64,000 bases of DNA from Pararhodobacter zhoushanensis (GTDB lineage Bacteria; Pseudomonadota; Alphaproteobacteria; Rhodobacterales; Rhodobacteraceae): contig NZ_REEZ01000001.1 of the NCBI RefSeq assembly GCF_003990445.1, forward strand, positions 558,001 through 622,000. The letters are read 5' to 3'. The translations under genes and the position numbers were made by a program. Positions within the stretch are counted from its first letter, which is position 1; every line of letters starts with the position of its first letter. This document shows positions 34,462 to 42,143 of the stretch, piece after piece. A model generated the notes under the pieces. It saw only the letters and a program-made list of their open reading frames with translations, did not search any database and was not told the origin of the DNA.

Positions 34462-35667
34462 TTATTCAGCGTCACGCGCTGTTTCTTCGAGTGCTGCGAA
34501 CAACCGCTCGAGGTCCGCCATCAGATCGGCTTCATTTTCGAGCCCGATACTGACGCGCAGATAGGTTTCGGGTGCGCCTGCACGCGGCAGGCTGCGGTCC
34601 CCGGAGATGTTCATCGGCGCCAGCAGGCTGCGTGTGCCGCCCCATGAGGCACCGATCACGAAATGGTCCAACGTATCCAGCGCCCGCATCAGCCGCGCTT
34701 CCGCCTCGGCGGTCAGGACGATGCTGAACACGGCGCTTGAGCCGGTGAAATCGCGTTTCCACAGCGCGTGGCCCGGGCAGTCGGGCAGCGCGGGGTGCAG
34801 GACATGCGTCACGGCGGCGCGGGTCTGCATCCACTGCGCCACCCGCAGGGCAACCGCCGAGGCATGCTGCATGCGAATGCTCATCGTCTGCATACCGCGC
34901 AGCACCAGCGAGCAATCATCCGGCGACACGCCGATGCCCAAACGCCCCAGCGACCGGCGCAACTGGTGGCCCATCTCGACCGACGCGGTGGTGATCGAGC
35001 CCATCAGCACATCGGAATGGCCCGAGAAATACTTGGTCAGCGCCTCGACCACCAGATCGGCACCATGGGCGATGGGTTTGAAATTGAGCGGCGTCGCCCA
35101 TGTATTGTCGCAGCCCACCAGCGCGCCATGCGCATGCGCCAGATCGGCAATGGCGGCGAAATCCTGCAATTCCATCGTGGTCGAGCCGGGCGATTCCAGC
35201 CACACCAGTCGCGTCTGGTCGTCGAGCCGCGCCCGCAGATCATCCAGCGAACCGGGATCGTAGAAGTCAGTCACGATCCCCATCCGCGCCAGATCCTGAC
35301 GGGCAAAATCACGCGCGGGGGGATAGATCGTGTCGGGCATCAGGATCTTCTGCCCCGCCTGAACCAAGGTCAGCATTGCCACCGAAATCCCGGCCTGCCC
35401 CGACGGCACCAGCACGGTCCGCGCGCCGCCTTCCAGCGCGGTGATCTGGCCTTCCAGCGACCGCGTGGTCGGCGTACCGCCCAGCCCATAGCTGTAGCCA
35501 TCCGGCCCGCGCAGGCGGCGGTTCTGATAGCCCTCGGCATCGGCGAAGGGGATCGTGCTGGCGCGGTAGACCGGCACCGCCAGCGTGTCAAAGCCAGTCA
35601 TATCGGCCTCAGGCGGGGTCACGCAAAGCGTCTGGTCGTGCATGGCATCCTCGGGACTCGTCTTCAT
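34462..35667 (-). CDS. Cys/Met-metabolism PLP enzyme (cystathionine beta-lyase / C-S lyase type)
   Basis: A 401-residue fold-type I enzyme of the MetB/MetC family. The PLP lysine is Lys212 in ALTKYFSGHSDVLMGS, the cofactor Asp lies in GCDNTWATP, and YSYGLGGTPTTRSLE carries the cofactor-phosphate Tyr and Arg. GHSD after the lysine fits beta- or gamma-eliminating lyases. Its substrate is probably a sulfur amino acid or conjugate. Met9 at 35643 has a better ribosome site (GAGG) and could be the true start. It is first in the operon with the importer and the deacylase, and divergent from a LysR gene, so it most likely acts on the deacylated imported compound. Confidence 0.84.
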   Translation of the reverse strand: MKTSPEDAMHDQTLCVTPPEADMTGFDTLAVPVYRASTIPFADAEGYQNRRLRGPDGYSYGLGGTPTTRSLEGQITALEGGARTVLVPSGQAGISVAMLTLVQAGQKILMPDTIYPPARDFARQDLARMGIVTDFYDPGSLDDLRARLDDQTRLVWLESPGSTTMELQDFAAIADLAHAHGALVGCDNTWATPLNFKPIAHGADLVVEALTKYFSGHSDVLMGSITTASVEMGHQLRRSLGRLGIGVSPDDCSLVLRGMQTMSIRMQHASAVALRVAQWMQTRAAVTHVLHPALPDCPGHALWKRDFTGSSAVFSIVLTAEAEARLMRALDTLDHFVIGASWGGTRSLLAPMNISGDRSLPRAGAPETYLRVSIGLENEADLMADLERLFAALEETARDAE

Positions 35668-35705
35668 AGCCCCGGTTTTACGGCGTTGCGATCTATTCCG
35701 TCCAA

Positions 35706-35721
35706 TACTAAGATCTGATTA
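35706..35721. promoter_or_regulatory. Putative LysR operator in the divergent promoter region
   Basis: An imperfect 16-bp dyad around AGATCT (35711-35716), with TA at both ends and 12 of 16 positions symmetric, sits midway between the PLP-enzyme gene and the LysR gene. LysR proteins bind T-N11-A dyads in such positions. Identification is by location and symmetry only. Confidence 0.45.
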
Positions 35722-35752
35722 CTCCATTCTCTCAGGTTATGGATTCCTTGCC

Positions 35753-36643
35753 GTGAACCAACGACAGATCGAGATTTTCCACACCATCATGACCGCCGGC
35801 ACGGTGTCACGGGCCGCCGATCTGCTGCGCATCTCGCAACCTGCCGCGTCCAAGGCGATCATCGAGCTTGAGCGCAGCATCGGCTTTGCGCTGTTCGAGC
35901 GGATCAAGGGCCGCATGGTTCCCACCGCCGAAGGGCAGATGCTGCACCGAGAGGTCGAAGCCTGCTTCATCGGCCTGTCGCGGCTCAACTCTGCTGCCGC
36001 GCGGATCCGCGATTTCGGCGCGGGCGAGATTCGCATCGCCTGCCTGTCAGCCTATAGCACCACCATCGCGCCGCTGGCGCTGGCCGCCTTTCACCGCGCG
36101 TACCCCGAGGTCGCGATCACCATGCAGACGCATATGTCGTCCGTTGTGCGTGATCTGGTTGTGGCCGGGCAATTCGACTTTGGCCTTGCTGCCGACGAAA
36201 TCGACCTGAGCGGCGTCGATGCGCGGTCCTTCGTGACCAAATGCGCGATGGTTGGTCTGCCCAAGGGGCACCCGCTGTGCGCGTTGGAGTCGATCACGCC
36301 AAAGGATCTGGACGGGCAGGAATTCGTTGCGCTGGCCGCAGAAGACACCACCCGGCAAGAGGCCGACGCGATCCTGCGCGCCGCCGGATCGACACCGCGG
36401 ATCGTGTTCGAGACGCCCTATTCCTCGACCGTGTGTGCGATGATCGCGGCGGGGATCGGCTGCGGCTTTGTCAATCCGCTCACCGCCGAGCTGTATCGCG
36501 GCACCCAGATCGAACTGCGCCCCTTTGTGCCCGCGATCCACTTCCGCACGCTGTTGTTGACCGCGCCGCAGACCCGCCCCTCACGGATTGTCAAAGCCTG
36601 CATTGATGCCTTCGAAGAGGTCGCGCGCCAGCAGACCGGCTGA
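35753..36643 (+). CDS. LysR family transcriptional regulator
   Basis: The 296-residue protein starts at a GTG codon with NQRQIEIFHTIMTAGTVSRAADLL, the normal LysR N-terminus. It has a winged helix-turn-helix (SRAADLLRISQPAASKAIIELE) followed by the effector-binding domain (from about residue 90). The open frame extends 56 codons upstream but lies over the divergent promoter. The effector pocket resembles OccR/CysB-like amino-acid sensors in general layout. It is divergent from the lyase-importer-deacylase operon and probably activates it in response to the substrate or a product. Confidence 0.88.
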   Translation: MNQRQIEIFHTIMTAGTVSRAADLLRISQPAASKAIIELERSIGFALFERIKGRMVPTAEGQMLHREVEACFIGLSRLNSAAARIRDFGAGEIRIACLSAYSTTIAPLALAAFHRAYPEVAITMQTHMSSVVRDLVVAGQFDFGLAADEIDLSGVDARSFVTKCAMVGLPKGHPLCALESITPKDLDGQEFVALAAEDTTRQEADAILRAAGSTPRIVFETPYSSTVCAMIAAGIGCGFVNPLTAELYRGTQIELRPFVPAIHFRTLLLTAPQTRPSRIVKACIDAFEEVARQQTG

Positions 36644-36747
36644 TCGGGTGCCTTGAAGGTGCGGGCTTTCCCTAGCGTGACGCTCCAAGCTGACCCAGCC
36701 ATGAATTTACCTTGCGAATCGCCAGCCTCTCAACAAATATTGCGGTC

Positions 36748-37200
36748 ATGGATGACATTGACCGCACAATCATCAGCCTTCTGAGCCAAGATGCCCGCCG
36801 CGCGCTTTCGGATATCGGCGCGCATGTTGGCCTGTCGCCCTCGGCCGTGAACGAACGTCTGCGCCGCCTTGTGGCCAGTGGTGCGATCCAGCGGTTCACC
36901 GTCGCGGTTGAGGCGCAGGCGCTGGATCTGCCCATCCTCGCCTTTGTCTGGATCGCCCTGTCCGAGCGCGCCGACGAGGCCGCTTTCCGCGCCCATGCCG
37001 CCGCCGATCCGCAGATCGAGGAGTGCCATCATGTCACTGGTGAGTGGTCCTATCTGGTCAAGATGCGCACAGGGTCGCTGGCCGATCTTGAGACGTTTCT
37101 GGCGGGACTGAAACAGCAGGGATTTCTGGGTCGCTCGCAAACGGTGCTGGCGCTGTCCTCCCCGGTGCCGGGGGTCTTTGTGCCGCCCTGCGCGGGCTGA
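36748..37200 (+). CDS. Lrp/AsnC family transcriptional regulator
   Basis: A 150-residue protein with an N-terminal helix-turn-helix (ALSDIGAHVGLSPSAVNERLRRL) and a C-terminal RAM domain containing ECHHVTGEWSYLVKM. These small regulators sense amino acids by oligomerising. It starts at 36748, after a weak upstream region. The LysE-type exporter gene begins four bases after its stop, so the two form a regulator-exporter pair, in which the exporter is likely induced by the amino acid the regulator senses. The target amino acid cannot be deduced. Confidence 0.88.
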   Translation: MDDIDRTIISLLSQDARRALSDIGAHVGLSPSAVNERLRRLVASGAIQRFTVAVEAQALDLPILAFVWIALSERADEAAFRAHAAADPQIEECHHVTGEWSYLVKMRTGSLADLETFLAGLKQQGFLGRSQTVLALSSPVPGVFVPPCAG

Positions 37201-37203
37201 AGC

Positions 37204-37809
37204 ATGTTGTTCTTCAAAGCGATTCTTTTGGGCTTCGCCGTGGCCATCCCGCTCGGCCCCATTGGCGCGCTATGCATCGCGCGCACGCTGCAAATGGGCT
37301 TCGCCGCCGGGTTTGCCGGGGGCGTCGGCACCGCGCTGGCCGATGCGACCTACGCCGCCTTCGCCGCTTTCGGCTTTGCCGCTCTGGCCAGTGTGCTGGA
37401 TGGTGGCGCGGGCTGGGTGCGCATCCTTGGCGGCCTGTTGCTGATCGGCCTGGGGATACGCGGCTGGCTGAGTGGTGGCGGCCAAGCAACGCCCGCCACA
37501 GCCAATGCCCGCACCCTGATCACCACCGCGGCGGCGACCTATGCGCTGACCATCGCCAATCCGGCAACGATCCTGTCCTTTGTGGCGATGTTCGCCGGGC
37601 TGGGGCTGGCCGAAGACGCCAGCGCCAGCAGCGCGGCGTTGGCCGTGACCGGTGTGTTCCTTGGGTCGCTGATGTGGTGGGCGATCCTGTCGGGCGGTGT
37701 GGCGCTGACTCGCAGCCGCCTGCCCGCAGGGTTCGGTCGCGTCGTTGCGCGGCTCTCGGCGCTGATGCTGATCGGCCTCGGCGGCTGGGCGCTCATCCCC
37801 GCGCTCTAG
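37204..37809 (+). CDS. LysE family amino-acid exporter
   Basis: The 201-residue protein has about six membrane helices and the LysE/RhtB N-terminal motif LLGFAVAIPLGPIGALC with the conserved PxGP. A central ANPATILSF stretch corresponds to the NPK/NP motif near helix 4. It would export an amino acid by proton antiport. It directly follows the Lrp-type gene. Substrate spectrum is unknown. Confidence 0.86.
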   Translation: MLFFKAILLGFAVAIPLGPIGALCIARTLQMGFAAGFAGGVGTALADATYAAFAAFGFAALASVLDGGAGWVRILGGLLLIGLGIRGWLSGGGQATPATANARTLITTAAATYALTIANPATILSFVAMFAGLGLAEDASASSAALAVTGVFLGSLMWWAILSGGVALTRSRLPAGFGRVVARLSALMLIGLGGWALIPAL

Positions 37810-37847
37810 GCTGGACTGAGCCTGCCCCCGGGGCGCAGGCTGCACGG

Positions 37848-38546
37848 ATGCGACGCCTGCTTGCCCTGATCGTGATCCTGACGCTGGGCGCCGCCGCGCT
37901 CTGGTTCTTGTCGCAGGCGCGCAACTTTCAGCTGTTCGGGACGGTGATTGCCCGCGTCGAGACCGCGCAACCGCTGATCGCCCTGACCTTCGACGGCGGG
38001 CCACAACCCGGCCAGACCGAGGCCCTGCTCGGCATCCTGTCCGGGCGCGGAGTACGGGCGACTTTCTTTGTCACCGGACGCGCGGTTGTCGCGCACCCGC
38101 ACCTGGCCGCGACGCTGGTTGCGGCGGGCCATGAACTGGGCAACCAGTCCTTTGGCGACACCCCCCTGCTGCTGGTGCGACCGGCCTTTGTCGAAGACAC
38201 GCTGGCCCGCACCGATGCCGCGATCCGGGCCGCCGGATTTACCGGGCCGATCCTGTTTCGCCCGCCGCAGGGACGACGCCTGTTTGTGCTGCCGTGGGTG
38301 CTGGCCCAACAGGGCCGCACGACCGTGATGTGGGATATTGCCCCCGATCAGGACCCCAACGCCGGCGCTGAACGCATCGTGCGCGCGGCACTCGACGCGG
38401 CTCGGCCCGGCTCGATCCTGCGCCTGCACGCGATGGCCCCCGACCGCACCGCCACCCGCGCAGCCCTGCCCGGGATCATCGACGGGCTGCGCGCTCGCGG
38501 CTTCCGTCTTGTCACGGTCGCTGCGCTGATCGCCGCGACGCCGTGA
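37848..38546 (+). CDS. Polysaccharide-deacetylase-fold protein with lost metal ligands
   Basis: A 232-residue protein with an N-terminal hydrophobic anchor (LLALIVILTLGAAALWFL) and a NodB-homology domain. Motif 1 is TFDGGP (47-52) instead of TFDDGP: the base Asp49 stays, but the metal-binding second Asp is Gly50. Motif 2, normally HxxxH, reads NQSFGD (99-104), so both His ligands are replaced. Motif 3 (RPPQG, 138-142) and the late LRLHAMA are kept. The protein therefore probably cannot bind zinc in the normal way; it may be a carbohydrate-binding pseudoenzyme, or use another metal arrangement. The SD is weak. It resembles the divergent deacetylases (DUF2334/YdjC-like) only in fold. Confidence 0.75.
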   Translation: MRRLLALIVILTLGAAALWFLSQARNFQLFGTVIARVETAQPLIALTFDGGPQPGQTEALLGILSGRGVRATFFVTGRAVVAHPHLAATLVAAGHELGNQSFGDTPLLLVRPAFVEDTLARTDAAIRAAGFTGPILFRPPQGRRLFVLPWVLAQQGRTTVMWDIAPDQDPNAGAERIVRAALDAARPGSILRLHAMAPDRTATRAALPGIIDGLRARGFRLVTVAALIAATP

Positions 38547-38612
38547 CGCGCCACGTTGCGCCGGGGGGCCGCCCGGCCTAAGTTGGCGCGCAAATCAAAC
38601 ACGGAGAACCCG

Positions 38613-39746
38613 ATGCCCGCGCTTCATGATGCCATCGACCAAGGCGGACTCGAGGAATTCTCGGTCGTCTTCACCGACCGGTCCCTGAACCATATGTCCC
38701 AGCGTTTTCAGGGTGTCATGCGTGACATCTCGGGCATGCTGAAAGAGGTCTACAACGGCACTGCTGTGGCGCTGGTGCCCGGTGGCGGCACCTTCGCGAT
38801 GGAATCGGTTGCCCGCCAGTTCGCGCGGGGCAAATGCCTTGTCGTACGCAACGGGCTGTTCTCGTTCCGCTGGAGCGCGATCTTTGACGCGGGCGATCTG
38901 AACGACGGCACCGAGGTGATGATGGCCCGCCCCGGTGGCAATGGCCCGCAGGCGGCCTATGCCCCGGCCCCGATCGCCGAGGTCACCGCCAAGATCCGCG
39001 CCGAAGCCCCGCAGGCTGTCTTCGCGCCGCATGTGGAAACCTCGGCCGGGATGATCCTGCCCGACGACTATATCAAGGCGCTGGCCGATGCGGCGCATGA
39101 TATCGGCGCGCTGATGGTGCTTGATTGCATCGCCTCGGGCGCGGCCTGGGTCGATATGAAAGCGCTCGGTGTCGACGTGCTGGTTTCCGCCCCGCAAAAG
39201 GGTTGGAGCGCCTCGCCGTCCGCCGGGATCGTGGTCATGGGCCCGCGCGCCGAGGCGCGTCTGGCCGAGACCACCTCGGACAGTTTCGCGCTGGACCTGA
39301 AGAAATGGCGCGCGATCATGAAGGCCTATGAGGACGGTGGCCACGCCTATCACGCCACCCTGCCGACCGACGCGCTGGCCGGTCTGCGCGATGCGATGCT
39401 GGAAACCAAGGCACTGGGCTTCGAGGCCGCGAAGAAGGCACAATGCGCGCTTGGCAAAGGCGCGCGGGCGCTGCTGGCCGCCTATGGCCACCCGCCGCTG
39501 GCCGCAGAGGGTTTCGGCGCGCCGGGCGTCGTGGTGTGCTTTACCGAGCGGCCTGAGTTGCAGAACGGCTCGGCCTTTGCCGCCGCCGGGTATCAGATCG
39601 CGGCGGGCGTGCCGCTGATGGTTGGCGAGGGTGACGGGTTCCGCACCTTCCGCATCGGCCTTTTTGGTCTGGACAAGCTCAAGGACGTGCCGGGTACGCT
39701 GTCGCGACTCGATGCGGCATTGAAAGCCGTGGAAGTCACTGCCTGA
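38613..39746 (+). CDS. Class V PLP aminotransferase (alanine-glyoxylate / phosphoserine-type)
   Basis: The 377-residue enzyme has the PLP Lys196 in VSAPQKGWSASP and the cofactor-binding Asp171 in MVLDCIASG. It also has a GGGTFAMES segment near residue 58 that binds the phosphate. The SAPQK-W form is typical of the alanine-glyoxylate/serine-glyoxylate group. The natural amino donor cannot be told. The start at 38613 has CGGAG upstream. It is followed two bases later by a DMT transporter gene, so the two are probably cotranscribed and functionally linked. Confidence 0.86.
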   Translation: MPALHDAIDQGGLEEFSVVFTDRSLNHMSQRFQGVMRDISGMLKEVYNGTAVALVPGGGTFAMESVARQFARGKCLVVRNGLFSFRWSAIFDAGDLNDGTEVMMARPGGNGPQAAYAPAPIAEVTAKIRAEAPQAVFAPHVETSAGMILPDDYIKALADAAHDIGALMVLDCIASGAAWVDMKALGVDVLVSAPQKGWSASPSAGIVVMGPRAEARLAETTSDSFALDLKKWRAIMKAYEDGGHAYHATLPTDALAGLRDAMLETKALGFEAAKKAQCALGKGARALLAAYGHPPLAAEGFGAPGVVVCFTERPELQNGSAFAAAGYQIAAGVPLMVGEGDGFRTFRIGLFGLDKLKDVPGTLSRLDAALKAVEVTA

Positions 39747-39747
39747 C

Positions 39748-40566
39748 ATGCGCCTGCTCGCGCTCAGCGCGCTGGTGATGGTAGCCTTCGCCGCCAACTC
39801 GCTGCTAAACCGCGCCGCGGTTGGCGGCGGGCTGATCGAGGCCCTGCCCTTCGCGCTGATCCGCGTGACGGCGGGCGCATTGGTGCTGGCGGTTTTGGCG
39901 CGGGCGCGACCGGGGCGGACGAACCTGCTCCCGGCAGTCTGGCTGACGCTGTATCTGGTCGGCTTTTCCTTGGCTTACCGGGCGCTGGACAGCGGCATCG
40001 GCGCGCTGATCCTGTTCGCGGGCGTGCAGGTAACGATGCTGGCCGGTGCCGTGATGGGGGGCGAACAGCCGCCCGCGCGCCGATTCTGGGGCGCGGGGCT
40101 GGCGCTGGCCGGGCTGGCCGGGCTGCTGTTGCCGGGCGCTGATGCGGTTCCCGCCCTTCCCCCCGCCCTGCTGATGGGCGCCGCCGCGCTTGGATGGGGC
40201 CTCTATTCCCTCGCCGGTCGCCGCGCTGCCGATCCGCTTCAGGCGACGGCGGCGAATTTCTTGCTGGCGACGCCGATGGTCGCGCTGGCCTGCCTCCCTG
40301 CTGGTCTGGGCAGCATCGCCCCGATGGGCTGGGTGCTGGCAATCGTGTCGGGCGCCGTAACCTCAGGTCTGGGGTACGCGCTGTGGTACGCAGTGCTGCC
40401 GCAGCTCGGTGCCGCCCGAGCTGCTGCCGCACAACTGACGGTGCCGGTGATCGCGCTGGCGGCGGGTGCCATGCTGCTGGGCGAGCGGCTGAGCAGCGGT
40501 GCGCTTGTCGCCTGCGTGGTGGTCCTGGCCGGGGTCGCCCTGGCCACCCTGCCACGCCGACGGTGA
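39748..40566 (+). CDS. DMT/EamA family transporter
   Basis: A 272-residue protein with about ten short membrane helices arranged as two EamA repeats (residues about 1-125 and 140-270). The second repeat carries AALGWGLYSLAGRR and ends in LLGERLSSGALVACVVVLAGVAL, typical of the drug/metabolite superfamily. It is probably an exporter of an amino acid or a related metabolite, perhaps linked to the aminotransferase whose stop lies one base before the start. The direction is inferred from family behaviour. A repeat element follows. Confidence 0.84.
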   Translation: MRLLALSALVMVAFAANSLLNRAAVGGGLIEALPFALIRVTAGALVLAVLARARPGRTNLLPAVWLTLYLVGFSLAYRALDSGIGALILFAGVQVTMLAGAVMGGEQPPARRFWGAGLALAGLAGLLLPGADAVPALPPALLMGAAALGWGLYSLAGRRAADPLQATAANFLLATPMVALACLPAGLGSIAPMGWVLAIVSGAVTSGLGYALWYAVLPQLGAARAAAAQLTVPVIALAAGAMLLGERLSSGALVACVVVLAGVALATLPRRR

Positions 40567-40569
40567 TCG

Positions 40570-40650
40570 GTGGCGGACCGGGCAAGGGGGGCCTTGCCCC
40601 CCTCTTGGCCTGACGGCCAATTCACCCCCCAGGATATTTAAGGACAGATG
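40570..40650. repeat. Dispersed Rhodobacterales intergenic repeat, copy 1
   Basis: The segment carries a GGGGGG/CCCCCC-type stem (around 40586-40602), a GGCC-tgac-GGCC stem, then AATTCACCCCCCAGGATATTT at its core. A second copy with the same order lies at 61979-62060, and an inverted partial copy at 62108-62125. The first hairpin with CTCTT after it could terminate the DMT gene. Confidence 0.7.
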
Positions 40651-40694
40651 ATCATGCGCCATTTTCTGTCTTCAACTATCCTCCAGGAGGGTTC

Positions 40695-40715
40695 GGGAGG
40701 ATGGAAAATCCTCCC
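40695..40715. terminator. Perfect 8-bp hairpin between the repeat and dddP
   Basis: GGGAGGAT (40695-40702) pairs with ATCCTCCC (40708-40715) around GGAAA. It lies 12 bases past the dddP stop codon. There is no T-run on the dddP side, so termination strength is uncertain. A CCTCC-A-GGAGG palindrome is just upstream. Confidence 0.5.
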
Positions 40716-40726
40716 GGTTCCGCGGC

Positions 40727-42061
40727 TTACCCCAGCAGAGCAGCGTCAAGCGGATAGCGCGTCAGGTTGTCAAAACCGGTCTCGGTGATCAGCACCTGAT
40801 CTTCCAGCTTGATCGAGAAATCCCCGCCTTCAGGCGAGACCAGCGCCTCGACGCAGAGCACCATGCCCGGCTCCAGGGCGACGTCGAAGGCTCCCTCAAC
40901 CCAACCATCGGGATAGGGTACATAGGGCCATTCATCGCACAACCCGACGCCATGCATCTTGCACGAGTATTTCTGCGCCCAGAACTCGGGCGCGAGCGGG
41001 TGGCCGCTGTGGACCAGTTCCTTGATCGTCACACCTGGCTTGAGCATCGCCATATTCTGCGCGATGTGATCAACGGCGTGGTGCATGGCCGAGACCATGG
41101 CATTGGTCGGTCTCCCTTCGCCGATCCACCAGGTACGCGAGATGTCGATGCAAAAGCCGTATGCCCCGATCAGATCGGTGTCGAAGGCGACGATCTCATC
41201 GGGCTGAATGATCCGCGGCCCGCATTCCTGAAACCAGGGATTGGTGCGCGGACCCGAGGCGAGAAGGCGGGTTTCAATCCATTCACCGCCGCGCCGGATG
41301 TTGGATTTGTGCAGTTCAGCCCACACGTCATCCTCGGACACGCCGCCTTTAGGGATTTCGGTTCGGGCAAAATGTTCCATTTCTGCGATTGAAGCCTCGC
41401 ACGCGTGGCTCGCGCAGCGCATGGCGAGAATCTCGTCGGGGCCTTTGATCGCGCGGGCGCGTTCGGTGACTTCCTCGCCCTCATGAATCTCGAAGCCGGC
41501 GCGTTCCAGCGCCTTGAGCCCGAGGATCTGGATCTTGTCGATCGCCAGCCGCTTGTTCTCCCCGGCATGAGCGCGCAGCACCTCGGTGATCTGCCCCGCA
41601 AAGCCGTTGGCCGCGTCGCCCCCCTTGTCGCCGGTCACCGCGTAGAAAAACGACGCCCCGTGGCGCAGTTCCTTCACCAGCGGGTTGAAGTCGACCAGAA
41701 ACGGCGCGTTCTTGTATTCCCAGACCACCATGTGCCCGTTGGCGCAGACCATGCAGGCGCGAAACGGGTTGTGGCTGTTCCACAGCTGCATGTTGGTGGT
41801 GTCGGTGGCGTATCGGATATTGAGCGGATCAAACAGTAAAAGCCCGGCCAGATCGCGCGCTTGTATCGCCTGCACCAGCCGGGACAGCCGGTACTCGCGC
41901 ATCCTGGCCAGGTCGGGCAAGGTCAGGCCGGCAGCCTCCCATTCGCGGAAGGACAGTTGGGTCGGGCCGATCTCGACCCGGTCATTGTCATTGGCGCTGC
42001 CGTCGCCCAGCTCTGCGCCGCGGGTTGGGTCAATCTTGCGCCGGTCTGCGTAGTGGTCCAT
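40727..42061 (-). CDS. dddP: DMSP lyase DddP (M24 peptidase fold)
   Basis: The 444-residue protein has the creatinase/M24 fold. It opens with an NDNDRVEIGPTQL segment found in DddP. The metal ligands reported for DddP are all present one position shifted: Asp294, Asp296, Asp306, His370, Glu405, Glu420. So are the catalytic Asp376 (GVGLCDEWP) and Tyr365. Peptidase-specific residues are changed. DddP cleaves dimethylsulfoniopropionate to dimethyl sulfide and acrylate. That the enzyme splits DMSP here is inferred from conservation. It stands divergent to the DUF3445 gene. DoeA (ectoine hydrolase), another M24 protein, is the main alternative, but the DddP residues fit better. Confidence 0.87.
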   Translation of the reverse strand: MDHYADRRKIDPTRGAELGDGSANDNDRVEIGPTQLSFREWEAAGLTLPDLARMREYRLSRLVQAIQARDLAGLLLFDPLNIRYATDTTNMQLWNSHNPFRACMVCANGHMVVWEYKNAPFLVDFNPLVKELRHGASFFYAVTGDKGGDAANGFAGQITEVLRAHAGENKRLAIDKIQILGLKALERAGFEIHEGEEVTERARAIKGPDEILAMRCASHACEASIAEMEHFARTEIPKGGVSEDDVWAELHKSNIRRGGEWIETRLLASGPRTNPWFQECGPRIIQPDEIVAFDTDLIGAYGFCIDISRTWWIGEGRPTNAMVSAMHHAVDHIAQNMAMLKPGVTIKELVHSGHPLAPEFWAQKYSCKMHGVGLCDEWPYVPYPDGWVEGAFDVALEPGMVLCVEALVSPEGGDFSIKLEDQVLITETGFDNLTRYPLDAALLG

Positions 42062-42143
42062 CGTCTGCCCCCGAAATCCCTGCCCAGCCTTGCGCAGGGT
42101 TTATGGACAGTCTTGTCCAAAAGCGACTTGGGGAAAGGCCACA

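Noticed and set aside
33166-34647. 493-codon open frame opposite the binding protein and permease genes
   Set aside because: Low-complexity Arg/Gly/Gln-rich translation and no ribosome site; the minus-strand genes have signal peptide and motifs.
40727-42061. Ectoine hydrolase DoeA as identity of the M24 protein (which would complete ectoine breakdown with the DoeB-like deacylase)
   Set aside because: The NDNDRVEIGPTQL N-terminus and the full set of DddP active-site residues including Asp376 favour DddP; it is also 9 kb from the deacylase with a different operon setting.
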